This document shows, piece by piece, positions 45,691 through 56,318 of a stretch of 64,000 nt of DNA. Under the pieces are notes generated by a model. The model saw only the letters and a program-made list of their open reading frames with translations. It ran no database searches and had not been told where the DNA came from. This stretch comes from Malus domestica (lineage: Eukaryota > Streptophyta > Magnoliopsida > Rosales > Rosaceae). Where the stretch lies: the NCBI RefSeq assembly GCF_042453785.1, contig NC_091673.1, positions 1,185,501 to 1,249,500 of the forward strand, in the 5' to 3' direction. The translations under genes and the position numbers were made by a program. Position 1 is the stretch's first letter, and every line of letters starts with the position of its first letter.

Positions 45691-48437
45691 ATGGCAGCTT
45701 CCAAGATGTTATTGGCTTCCTTCACCGCCTTCCGCCCTCTAACTTGCGCTGCCTCCGCCTCTTATCCTGCGCGCTTGGCCCCACACCCGCCGGACCTGAT
45801 CAAGTGGGTCCGTCGGGAAGGAGGATTTGTGCACGAGGGCGTGAAGATAGCTCAAGACAGTTCCTTTGGTCTTGGATTGGTGGCTTCTGAGGAAATCCCA
45901 AAGGGTTCCGAACTAATTGTCCTTCCGGAGCACGTACCTTTGAGATTTGGCTTAACTGAATCGGAAGGCGGGGATGGGGTCGACTCTGTTCTCGACAATT
46001 TGGCTCGCCAAGTTCCTGGTAGGTGTTTTTGGCTATCCGACTTTATTGGTTTTGTGATCATGATTTGGTGTATTGTATGCTGTTTAGTTAATGGGTATTT
46101 CGCATTTGGCTATTTTTTTTATTCATTTGGTTCAAAAGAACGGCAAAGGTTTGAACTTTGATGTTCATATATACTAAATTCGATTGGAGTTGAAGTATCA
46201 TGTCCATGGGATTTTGAATGCTTAGTGACATGCTGTGTTTATTTTTAGATTTTAAATCGCAATGCGGGTTAGATCAGTTGGTCGCGGCAAGTGTGCTACA
46301 TCCCCTGCACCCAACTTTGAATCTCTATCCCCGTAGTTTAGAATATCGCCTTCTCAAAAGAAAAAAGATAAGATGTTTTCAATTAGCAGTAGCTTGCCTC
46401 ATCAAAATGTGTCCTCAGTTGTAGACGAGCTTCATTAGCAGGTACATTTGTCGTGTATGAAATATTTTACATCAGATGTTTGCTAACATAAAAACCTACT
46501 ACATTTCTATAGGATTTAGGTTTTATTTTCTCTGCCTAGGTTGGTAACTTAAAGTTTTGTACATTAGGCTGTAGTGAGTTTTGAATATGAGTAAACCGAA
46601 CACTGGAAGCATTTGGCAGAGGAACTATGGGCAATGAAATTGGGTTTGAAGCTTCTGCAAGAAAGAGCAAAAACTGGATCCTTCTGGTGGCCATACATCA
46701 GCAGCCTCCCTGAAACGTTCAATATACCCATCTTCTTCCCTGGCGAGGACATAAAGAATTTGCAGTATGCTCCACTTCTTTACCAGGTACCTTATCACAA
46801 CTTCTACTACTGAGTTAGTCTTGCATACGAAACCATTTAAGAGCTGGGAACCATCTCTCTCTAGTTTGGGTTGTGTTTAAAATCTAGCATAGATATTCTG
46901 ATATCTCAGATAAAATGTGGGTTGTAGTTATGGTTGGATATTGCCTCGGAGAGGGTTGGCTGAATCCAAACTTGGGACATTTTTGTAAATTGCATTCAAT
47001 AATTGGGATAGCATAGACGCTCTTGTGCAGGACAGAGAAATAGCATAGATACTCTTGTCCTCTGATATGGGCAACAAATGCCCATGTTGGGCATATGCAT
47101 GAATTTTGGATACATAAACGTTCAACACCATGATTTCAAGGGGCCTTGTAATATAGCTTGTGTTTAGATTCTTATCTTGACCTTGACAATCACTTGATTC
47201 CCACATCAAGATTTGAAGGTTTAGTGATTTCCTGTTGCAGGTAAACAAGAGATGCAGATTTCTTCTTGATTTTGAACAAGAAGTCAAGCGTGCTCTGGAA
47301 AATCTGAAACCAAATGATCACCCTTTTGGTGGCCAAGCTGTAGATGCATCTTCTCTTGGATGGGCAATGTCAGCTGTTTCGTCTCGGGCATTCCGTTTAT
47401 ATGGTAGAAAACTTCCAGGCGGGAACTACAATGATATTCCGATGATGCTTCCTCTCATCGATATGTGCAACCACAGTTTCAACCCAAATGCTGCAATAGT
47501 TCAGGACCAAGATGACAGGAATATGAAGATGCTAGTAAAGGTTTTATTTTCCTTTTTGTTTCTTTAATTTCATTCAGAAAATCTCCAATAGATATCATAG
47601 TTGAAAACTTAAAATCGCATTTTCATTTACTTGTCAAGATTCTCTCTCAATCCAGGTTGTAGCAGAAACAGAGATCAAGGAGAACGATGGTTTAGTACTC
47701 AACTATGGATGTTTAAATAATGATCTTTTCCTTCTGGATTATGGATTTGTGATACCTTCAAACCCCTATGATTGTATTGAACTCAAATATGATGGAGCAC
47801 TTCTGGATGCTGCAAGTATGGCTGCCGGAGTATCATCGCCCAACTTCTCTGCACCATCTCCATGGCAGAAAGAAATCTTATGCCAGCTAAAGTTAGATGG
47901 AGAAGCTCTGCTTCTTAAGGTTTCTGTTTCCCTGAAACATATATAATTACTATCGGATTGATCATGGTCGTTGTGCTAAAATTATGAAAGACTTTTTTAG
48001 ACTTTCTCGTATATAAACTGTAATATTTAATCTTGTTCTTCTCTTGTCTTGCTTAATAGGTATGCTTAGGGGGCTCAGAACTGGTTGAGGAGCGCTTGTT
48101 GGCAGCCTTAAGAGTTGTTCTGGCTGATGACAAAGAAACAGTTCAGAAGCACGATTTAAACAAACTTAAATCTATATCAGCTGAAGCTCCCCTTGGTATT
48201 GCAAATGAATTAGCTGCTTTTCGCACCGTTATTGCATTATGTGTGATTGCACTGGGACATTTCCCAACCAAAATCATGGAAGACGAATCCCTGTTGAGTA
48301 AAGGTGTTTCAGATTCTACTCAGCTGGCTATCCAATTCAGAATTCATAAAAAATCGGTGATTATAGACGTGATGAGAGATCTCACAAAGAGGGTGAAGTT
48401 TCTTGCATCAAAAGAAACCGTCGCCACTAAAGGCTGA
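45691..48437 (+). CDS. SET-domain protein methyltransferase, Rubisco LSMT-like (At1g24610-type), 5 exons
   Basis: Exons: 45691-46018, 46620-46786, 47241-47540, 47656-47919, 48060-48437; 1437 nt, 478 aa, in frame at all GT-AG junctions. The N-terminus (MAASKMLLASFTAFRPLTCA) looks like a chloroplast transit peptide. The SET domain is split as in Rubisco methyltransferase relatives: HEGVKIAQDSSFGLGLVASE near residue 50, then the cofactor motif NHSFNPNA (about 242) and LNYG (about 280). The C-terminal helical region (from VCLGGSELVEERLL) is the Rubisco-substrate-binding-type domain. Such enzymes trimethylate lysines in Rubisco large subunit or chloroplast aldolases; the substrate of this subgroup is not established. 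Intron 1 holds a SINE. The ATG lies in the good context GACCATGGC. Confidence 0.95.
46266..46371 (+). mobile_element. tRNA-derived SINE in intron 1 of the SET gene
   Basis: A-box-like GGGTTAGATCAGTTGGTCGC and B-box-like ACTTTGAATCTCTATCCCC, followed by CGTAGTTTAGAATATCGCC and an interrupted A tail (AAAAGAAAAAAGATAAG). I recognise this wording as a common plant SINE type. It does not touch the exons. Confidence 0.7.
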
Positions 48438-49189
48438 ATTGCTGCAGTAAAGGTGGCTGTTTGCGCACAATACTCTCTTGTCATGTTTGTTGCCTCTTTC
48501 GTTTTAGCTACTTTGTTTTGCACTATCTTTCTTCTGCTCTTTAGTAATTTGAGCATTATCATCTGTAGAATGCTTGAAAATATTGTATTTTTTGGTTTTA
48601 ATCACAGATTCTTTTGTTCTTCTCGAATCGTTCTGCTTACTGGATGAATCAACGCAACTCCATTTCGCTGTTTTTTCGGTTTTCTTAGGAAGGTCGAACT
48701 GGACGTGACGGGCGGTTTTCTTACAGGCCATGAGTTTTACCGGTTGAATCATGCTTGAACATGTCAGCAAGTTGAAAACGACTCTTTCTAATCATCGATG
48801 ATATGATGAGATATTTGACACATCGATGAAGAATGTTCTCCGATGATATGATGAGAACAAAGACAATTTGATGTCTGATCATCCTCCTAAACCGCAAAAT
48901 TTTCAGACAAAAATAAATTTTCTAATCATAAAATTAAAGTGCGAAACGACAAGACCAGACAGTAGAAAATTAAGATTAATTTCACTATTCCTTAAATTCC
49001 CGACAAAACAGAAAACTGTACAACTAACATGGTAGAACCCCAAAAGACCAGAACTGTCGTAGTTGGCGCGGTGAAGAAACAGAAAAGCAAGAAAAACAGT
49101 AAGGAAAAAAACCAGAAAAAAGTTAACTCTAAAGCGTCGCCACCATAACCATGCAGATGCAGGCAGGGCAACCCCTACGAGGCTTATCC
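48438..49189. other. SET-gene 3' UTR and spacer
   Basis: The first 200-300 bp are probably 3' UTR. The word ATCGATGATATGATGAGA recurs in close variants near 48795-48855. No gene is seen. Confidence 0.35.
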
Positions 49190-49453
49190 CTATGCAGCCA
49201 ACCCGAGCCGCGAACGCGAGCGCTGGCGCGTACTCTCGCGAAGAAGCACCCTTCTCAGCCTCGTCTCTGCAGGCTGCTGCAGAGACGGGTGCTTGATCCT
49301 CTCAAACTCTTGCTTGATCTTCATCACTTGGCTGTGAATTGGGACAGCCATGTAGCTGTATGTCCCCTCTTCGTCCATGCTCCCGTTGTCGTCGTTGTTT
49401 TCGCCCGTCGCCTTGGTGGTGATGTTCTTGTTCTCCATAAAAAGACTCAGCAC
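49190..49453 (-). CDS. Small uncharacterised plant-type protein, 87 aa (or 82 aa from Met6)
   Basis: The frame starts MLSLFMENKN; Met6 (49438) may be the true start. It has an acidic Asn/Asp/Glu head (GENNDDNGSMDEEGTYSY), a hydrophobic-helical middle (MAVPIHSQVMKIKQEFERIK) and a basic Arg/Ser tail (RRVLLRESTRQRSRS, then LGLAA). The GC-rich coding sequence stands out from the AT-rich surroundings, and the layout resembles short plant proteins with a VMKIKQEFE core and an RQRSRS tail, but I cannot name the family or a function. It is intronless and isolated; a CT/GA-rich spacer lies around it. It could alternatively be one exon of a longer gene. Confidence 0.6.
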   Translation of the reverse strand: MLSLFMENKNITTKATGENNDDNGSMDEEGTYSYMAVPIHSQVMKIKQEFERIKHPSLQQPAETRLRRVLLRESTRQRSRSRLGLAA

Positions 49454-51811
49454 AAGAAATTAACGCTCTTTTTGTTTTCTTAGGGCGTTAAGAAATCACA
49501 CCTTCGGCCTTGCGCATCTGTTTTTACTTTTTGTTTATTGGAGAGTCATGAACGTTTTGAAAGCTATAAATATTGGGAAGAAAGAAACGAAAGGGGACAC
49601 TATTTGTTCATGAATAGTGAGAGAGAAAGGAAGGTGAGATATTTCGAAAAGGGAAGAGTAACTTTCTCTATATGAAATCAATTTGAGATGACACTTATCA
49701 GATGTGTTTATACAAGATTGTCGTTGAATTAGAAAGAAAAAAAAATATAAACACAATGAGAACGCAAAAAGCACCATCTTTTCTACTCAACTTGCCATTT
49801 TTAACTTGGGGTCGGAATTATTATTTTTGTCATGTTGGTTGGAGGCACTTGACCATTTTTATCATTTTTGTGCATTCATTTGTTTAATTATTTATCATCT
49901 CATTGGCTGAGACGGTCAATGCCACTTTGGTTTCTTTGTCCCTATTGGATTGTAGGTATCCTCATTACTCTACTAATTTGATTAGTAGCTTAATCCATAC
50001 ATTATTTGGGTCACGATGTGGTCAAAGAACAAGGGCAAAGTCCTAGTGAGAGAGAGAGAGAGAGAGAGGTAGAGAGAGAAAATTGGGCGGCTGGCCAAAC
50101 AAAGCCACCGGTCTTCCACGCTTTCCTTCCTTTTACTTGATAATTAAGTATAATCATGCACCAAATCAAGGTATTTAATCCAGGTAACTTGACTTTCATG
50201 CCTTTCTCAGATATTCTAGGCAATATTTGAGTCTCACCAATCAGGATCCTAAATTTTTATTCAAGGACGTCAATAATAATGAAACATATATTTTTATGAT
50301 TATTAAAAATTAAGGATCGTGAATCAGTTTGTAGTCTTTAAAAAGATGATAACAAGTGGTACATGTATTGAATAAGAATATAGGGCTCGCTTACCTATTA
50401 GTAACGGAGAAATAAGGAATATGATAACTTCGAAATAGAAGAAAATAAATAAAAAAAGGAATGAAACAACCTATTTTGTTTGTTTTCATTCTCATTACTG
50501 ATAAATAAACGAGCCCTATATAATGTCTTAACTGGTCAGAACCCAAGTATTATTCAAGAATCTAGAGAATGAAGATGATTCTTGTGGAACTCGAAGAAAA
50601 TGACTGTGGAAAGCTTAATAGGAAAGATATAACCCTACTTTTCAAATACGAGTGATTGAAAAGAGATTGGCTTTGTGAGTGCGTGTAAATGCTTGCATTG
50701 TTCCTACTTGCAACGCAGTTCTTCTAGACTTCTTTCTACCCTTTTTGTGTCTCAAGGGTTTAAGCAACCTACTTTATACAATTTTTCAACCTTTTCTTTT
50801 CCTTCTATTTTCTTCCTTTTTAGTTGAGAATATGGTAAAACAGTTTAATTTGGAGACGGACTACAATTCTTATATATATTGATGTGACTTTATGAATATT
50901 AGATTTAAAAAAAAATATACTTGTTAGTGGAAGGTTCCGTATGAATAGATGGTTCCGTTCATGATTATGAATTTTCACTCCATTATCATTATATTAAAAA
51001 AAATTAATTCTGCACCTAAATTTAAAGTCGAATTATACTAATAGGATATGTAGTTTATTTGGGTTTTCGCTTTTATTCTTATAGCTTTTTGTTGCAGTTT
51101 CGTCTTTGTTGTTTCGATTTCGTTAGCATTGTTAGTCCAATTCTTCAAATTAGGCAACATTCCTACCAACTTAAGTTTATCAATTGACAATGTGTACCAA
51201 AAAAAAAATGTTGAACAAATATAGAGAAAAAAACTTAAAATTTAGAAAACCTAGAAAACCACAAAATACTATAGAGACAAAAATGAAAAACTAGAAAACC
51301 AAAGGGGCAATTAGAGCAAGGCCCATTCCGCATTGAATCCGTAAGCATGATCTCAAGCCCAGTTCAGTGTAACTCTAGAGAGAGCCCAATAGGAACATGC
51401 AAGCGAGTGCTGAGAATTTCCGGTTTTAGGATTTAGGCCCAGAAGGAGCAGCTCAAGCCCAAGTGCAACCCTAGACGGATGTCTTGAGCCAGAAGGAAAA
51501 TGGAAATGATTTTTGCACTCTTTTTTACGACCCTGCACTCTTTTTTTTTGGAGTTTCAACAAAACACTTTCGGTATTGTTCACTTTTAACGAAAAACCAC
51601 ATTTATACATTTCCCTGGTACTATTCATTATACCTTTAAAAATGGCTTTTCATTAAAAGATAAATTTTTTTGGACTTTTGGTTAATTTTTCTTTTTTGTT
51701 TTTTTTATATATCCATATGATTGAATCAATAAACAATGGACTAAGGGACCATCAGGAACAGTTGGAAAAGGGCGAATTGCCAAAACAAGTGTGAAAACTG
51801 TTCGAGATTTT
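49454..51811. other. Gene-free repeat-rich stretch
   Basis: Contains a (GA)n tract (50049-50068), AT-rich sequence and a partial GGTACTATT-type repeat (51545-51660). ORFs here are short and without family features; none is called as a gene. Confidence 0.45.
51545..51660. repeat. GGTACTATT-type MITE-like repeat, partial
   Basis: GTTCACTTTTAACGAAAAAC, CACATTTATACATTTCC, TGGTACTATTCATTATACC and TTTTCATTAAAAG follow the family wording. Confidence 0.6.
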
Positions 51812-52130
51812 TGGCTCATGTTGACGTGTTTTTTAAATTACTGAAAGTACTTTTGATGAGAACAAATTTTTAGTATAAATACAAGTGAATTCTAGAAAAG
51901 CACTTGAAGTGCTTCTTGCAAGAAGAACATGAGCTCGTTTGGGAAGTGTTTTTAAATAAATGAAAACTTTTTTAGAGAAAATATTTTTGAAACCAATCAT
52001 TAGTAAAAATGGAAGTTAATCTTGGAAAACTACTTGAATTGCTTCCTGCAAAAAGCACTTCAAGTGCTTTTGGAAAAAAATAATTTAACCAAAAATATTT
52101 TCAGTCATTTTAAAAGCAGTTCAAAACAAG
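51812..52130. repeat. Two adjacent GAGCTCGTTTGGA-family MITEs, the first truncated
   Basis: A left-half copy (GGCTCATGTTGACGTGTTTT through CACTTGAAGTGCTTCTTGC, to about 51928) ends exactly where a second, fuller copy begins (GAGCTCGTTTGGGAAGTG, 51931) and runs to AAAGCAGTTCAAAACAAGC (about 52130). The order suggests one inserted into the other, with the remaining half lost or unrecognisable. Confidence 0.65.
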
Positions 52131-52994
52131 CCTATATTACAATGTTCTAGTACATCAAGCACATTGTTTTGTGTTGGCTTAATGTTCGCCTTGTGAACAA
52201 AAAAACAAAAATTTGAACTCTCTTCTTGGAAGATTTGGATGGTATGAATTTAGTGATGGAATTAACTATGTATGGAAACAAGTCTTTTTAATTAGTCTTG
52301 AGTTTTTTCGTGTCTAGCTTCTAGCAGTTAGAAAAATGTACGCTAATAGTGATTAGTGAGTCTATTTTAGCCGTCACTTAAGTATGAAGTTTGAAACCAA
52401 ATTGCAACAAACAAATGGTTGAATGAATCGACATTAAATATAAAAATAATAGAAAAAAAAAGTAGTTGAATGAATGGACCATGATTAGTTAATAACTTAA
52501 TTATACGTGGATCTTGATGCATTTTATAACTAGTTTATGACGGTGCAATAAATGAGAAATTTTTATTGCGCAAAAAATACAGTTTCGTACATTAAATGTA
52601 ATAATATAATTAATTGAAAATTTAGTGTACACTTGATATATTAGTCATGTTTTCGACACATTGAAAAACCTCTAGCAATCAATAGAAACTTCTTATATTT
52701 TGAGCATGGCCATGTGAATTTTCATGTTGAAAAATTAACCTATCAATGGTCTAATTTAAGTTTTTAGCAATGTTAATACATTTGATTGAATATTTTACAA
52801 AAATATATATATTTTAGCGAATAATGATTGCCCTTGCTACTCAGTAAGATTCTCAATCTTGCATGTGAGCTGTTGGGGAAAGAAAATTTAAAACTAAATC
52901 GATTTGCGAGTCTTTATAATATAATTAAACTCATCTCCGACCGACTTAAGTATGTGAATTAGTTGGTGTTTCAAACACAACATACAATTAACCA
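52131..52994. other. AT-rich spacer
   Basis: No gene. The segment near 52615-52675 (TGTACACTTGATATATTAG, then CATTGAAAAACCTC) resembles the one near 2.93 kb, suggesting an old dispersed repeat. Confidence 0.35.
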
Positions 52995-53165
52995 TCACTA
53001 GGTGGTCTTGTAGTTGACAACTAATTTTAGATCCGTATTTCATACGGCACGTTTTGGATTCGATTTCTGACACTGATGCATAATGATGGTTAGAGGAAAA
53101 TTGATATGATTCTGTGAGTTTTTTAACCTTCGAAATAGTAGAATGTTGTGGCAGAGCCACCATCT
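52995..53165 (+). mobile_element. SINE-like element, forward orientation
   Basis: Same family as the reverse copy at 45060-45255: CATCACTAGGTGGTCTTGTA, CATACGGCACGTTTTGG, then a B-box-like TGGATTCGATTTCTG. Diverged, with no clear tail. Confidence 0.55.
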
Positions 53166-53382
53166 GATCTCTTTTTTCTTTAAAACAAAACACGCCATAC
53201 AATTCTCCCATCCAAACTAGTAATTAACTATCATATATCATATCCACTTGTGGATATGGTCGTTAGGAAACTTCCCATGTGACCTTATCACCTGCGATGC
53301 AACATGAGGGGTCAAAGTTATTAGGGTTAGACTTTCGTGGTTTTATATACATTCAATATTGACATGCCCCATTGTTTAATTA

Positions 53383-53605
53383 AGGGAACGAGGATCCTCT
53401 CCGGATCCTCTAGACACCTATGTTCATCATACATCGTGTAGTCATCAATTATTGTAATTTTTTTTTATTTAAAATTGAATATAAATAATACTTAATGAAA
53501 ACTGGCCGAACAATGTACGATGAATGAATGTGATTGGAGGATCATCGGGATTCTCACAAAGAGGATATGTAGAAGATCCTCATTCTAATTATGGCCCTCA
53601 CCTAA
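53383..53605. repeat. MITE-like element with GAACGAGGATCC ends
   Basis: Left AACGAGGATCCTCTCCGGAT, right (complement) AATGAGGATCTTCTACATAT; GGAGGATCATCGGG near the right end repeats the left-end wording inverted. AT-rich, non-coding centre. Limits approximate. Confidence 0.5.
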
Positions 53606-53702
53606 TAAAATTTTGGTATTATCCAAATCCCAACCGTCTTAATCTTCAGACTATATTATGGGCATTATTATGCTAAAGCCAAATAGCATACACAAGAGTT
53701 AT

Positions 53703-53910
53703 GACTCATTTGGAAGTACTTTTAGAATGACTGAAAATACTTTAGATGAAATACTAAAAACACTTGAAGTGCTTCCTACAAGAATCACCAGTTATAAGTG
53801 CTTCAGTTGCTTTTCTAGGATTTTTGAATTTTTATTAAGAATTGATTCCAAAAGCGCACTTATCGAAGCACTTTCAGTCATTCTAAAAACATTTTTAAAC
53901 AAGTTATAAG
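53703..53910. repeat. MITE copy, GAGCTCGTTTGGA family
   Basis: ACTCATTTGGAAGTACTTTT at the left, AAAACATTTTTAAACAAG at the right, with AACACTTGAAGTGCTTCC and AAAAGCGCACTTATCG inside. Confidence 0.7.
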
Positions 53911-54007
53911 ACAAAAAAAAAAAATAGAGAAATTATGTTTCCATCCCTCTTTTTTCAACTTCATTTATTAAAACCTTATTTTTGTTTAATTTTTTTATTA
54001 TGATCCT

Positions 54008-56318
54008 TGACACACCCTGACCGGAATCGAGGCATGCTGGCCGTCACGTGAGGGTGATGTAGTCATGTGCGCAGTGCGGAAGTGTTAATATTATGTAAAT
54101 GTGGGTGAACAAAAACCAAACTAGCTAACTTACACTAGACAAATATATAAGTGTGAGTGAAGATATTTAAAGAGTAGATACATATATTCAGATCATAGGT
54201 AACCTAAGTGCAGTCCAACATGCTAAATATTAATTATACAGGACATGAAATAAAGTTCATACATTAATTGAAGTCTGTTAGAACCACCGTAGAGTCCTCG
54301 TAAGCCACCAACACGAAAGTCTAACTAGAACCTAGTGGGGCGCAAAACAGAAAACATGAGTGGGTAAAAACAAAACTTTTTAAAACCATTTCTCTTTCAA
54401 AAAATAATAACCCCTCACTGTAAAACCCGTATAATTTCCCATAAAATAGTAATACATACATATGTAGAAATCATGCTCAAGAGTAGTGAAAACCAAGTAT
54501 AAGCCATGTCAAGTATCTCAGCAATGAAATAAGTAAGTCAAGTGAAATAAATCAATGTAAACTGATATGTCAGCCGGAGTCACCTAACATGACATGTACG
54601 GCTGAGCCTATAGCTTATCTACCAATTCCTGCACAAGAGTCGGAATCACCTAATGTGGTATATACGACAGGCTGGGTGTAAATAGATACGCTCAAGTGCT
54701 ACGATCACGTGAAGGTTGTGCAAAGTATCGCAAGTCAAATACGAGTCGAGACCACTTAATGTGATTTGTACGACAGGCTGGCACCTGCCTTGGATCCAAG
54801 GTAAGCGTATGGTGTGGGAGGTGAACAATCATGTGAAGGCAAAACCCTGGCCTCAAGCGGAGCACTAACACCGGTGTGCAATATAATGAGCACTAAATGC
54901 ATCTAAACATAACCATACACATTGCAATTGTCATCATTAATATGCACTCGCCTGAAGCTTACCTAGGCGTCCGCAGCGTCATGCAATAACATACATATCT
55001 ACACTAATGCATATACCAAAATGTAATGCAATTGACATGACGTTTAAAAACATAAATCCATTTAAAACCATTTCTAGGAAAATGGAAAACATATATACGT
55101 ATATATAGAAAACCAAAAGCCCACTCACTAGTATGTAGCAGGGTCGTAACCCCCGAGTCTCACCAGGCTACACTCGTCCTCCGGAAACGTCTCACCTATA
55201 TGCGAAACAACTAATTTAATGTTAATTTTAAGCACATAACCAAAACCGTGTACTAACTTCTCATACGTTGTTCAGTTGGGGTGCTTGAATATACCATCGT
55301 GGCCTACTTAACACCATGAGCATCCCTATATTTTTAGAAAAAATTTCTGGTGTCTCACGCGCCGGCCACGCGCAGGCACATGTTTGGCACGCTAACGGAA
55401 TCCCTAATGGCGTTAGGGAATATTTAGTTAAAATTACCTGACATCGTCAATATATTCCATCAAAGTTGACTGAATATTCCCTTTCCTTCTCCGATGACTC
55501 GCCGAAAACCGACGCTGGCCGCCGTCTGCAACGCTAAATTCTGGAAAAATCTAAAACTTCATTTTCTCATTCATTTTTCAACCAAATTCCATAAATCTTA
55601 TATGGATTTGAAGCTTTCAACAAGGAGAACATAACCTTACCTATTTGAAGTCCTAAAATCGATGAAAAGTAGTCGGAAAATCCTTCGAAATTCCGGCAAG
55701 GTCTGCAACTCTGCGAACTAGCCTATCTGACATCCAAGTCACTTCAAAACTAACCTAGGGTCCCAATAGAGTCGGTGAGGACCTTTTTTGGACCTTAAAA
55801 CCTTGAAAAATCTCGATGATCACATTGGAGTAACTTCTACCCCACCGAAGCTCGCGAGTTTTCAGGTTCTCAACGTCATTTCTTCAAACCAATGGTACCA
55901 CCAGTCTTGTGGAGTCAATAGAAGAGTGATGATGGTCTTAGAAAGGTTCATCCGTGAGGTTTAGAAGGTTTTCTGCATAATTGGTCTACGGTTGTACGGA
56001 CGAGAGAGGGGGTTCGAGAAAGAAGGAAAGAGGGAAGGGTTTGGCACGTGTGTATGTGTGTGTATGTCACAGGATAAGTAAAAATAAAAGGGTCTTAAGC
56101 CCTAGTTGGGCTACAATGTTTAAGGCTCAAACAATTGAGTCCAACTTATTCTTTAGTAACATTTTCGCTACAAACCCGATTCGGCCCTAACTCGCATCAA
56201 CGCTATCGTGGCGTTGAGTACAATTTGATCACATTAGCGGGAAAAATAATTTAAAACTATATACATACATCCACATCACCAAGCCAATGAGGGGATAATC
56301 GTCATTTTCACACATTCT
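54008..56318. repeat. LTR-like repeat, copy A (about 2.3 kb)
   Basis: Begins TGACACACCCTGACCGGAAT and continues GGCATGCTGGCCGTCACGTG. Its body aligns segment by segment with copy B (56319-59521): TCTGTTAGAACC, GGCGCAAAACAGAAA, GAGTGGGTAAAAACAAA, a recurring CGGAATCACCTAATGTGG / GTACGACAGGCTGG motif, CCACTCACTAGTATG, GGTCGTAACCCCCGAGTC and CGTATTTTTAGAAAA. No coding frame is present. TG start and CA end of the pair suggest a long terminal repeat, but no primer-binding site or gag/pol is seen. Confidence 0.6.
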
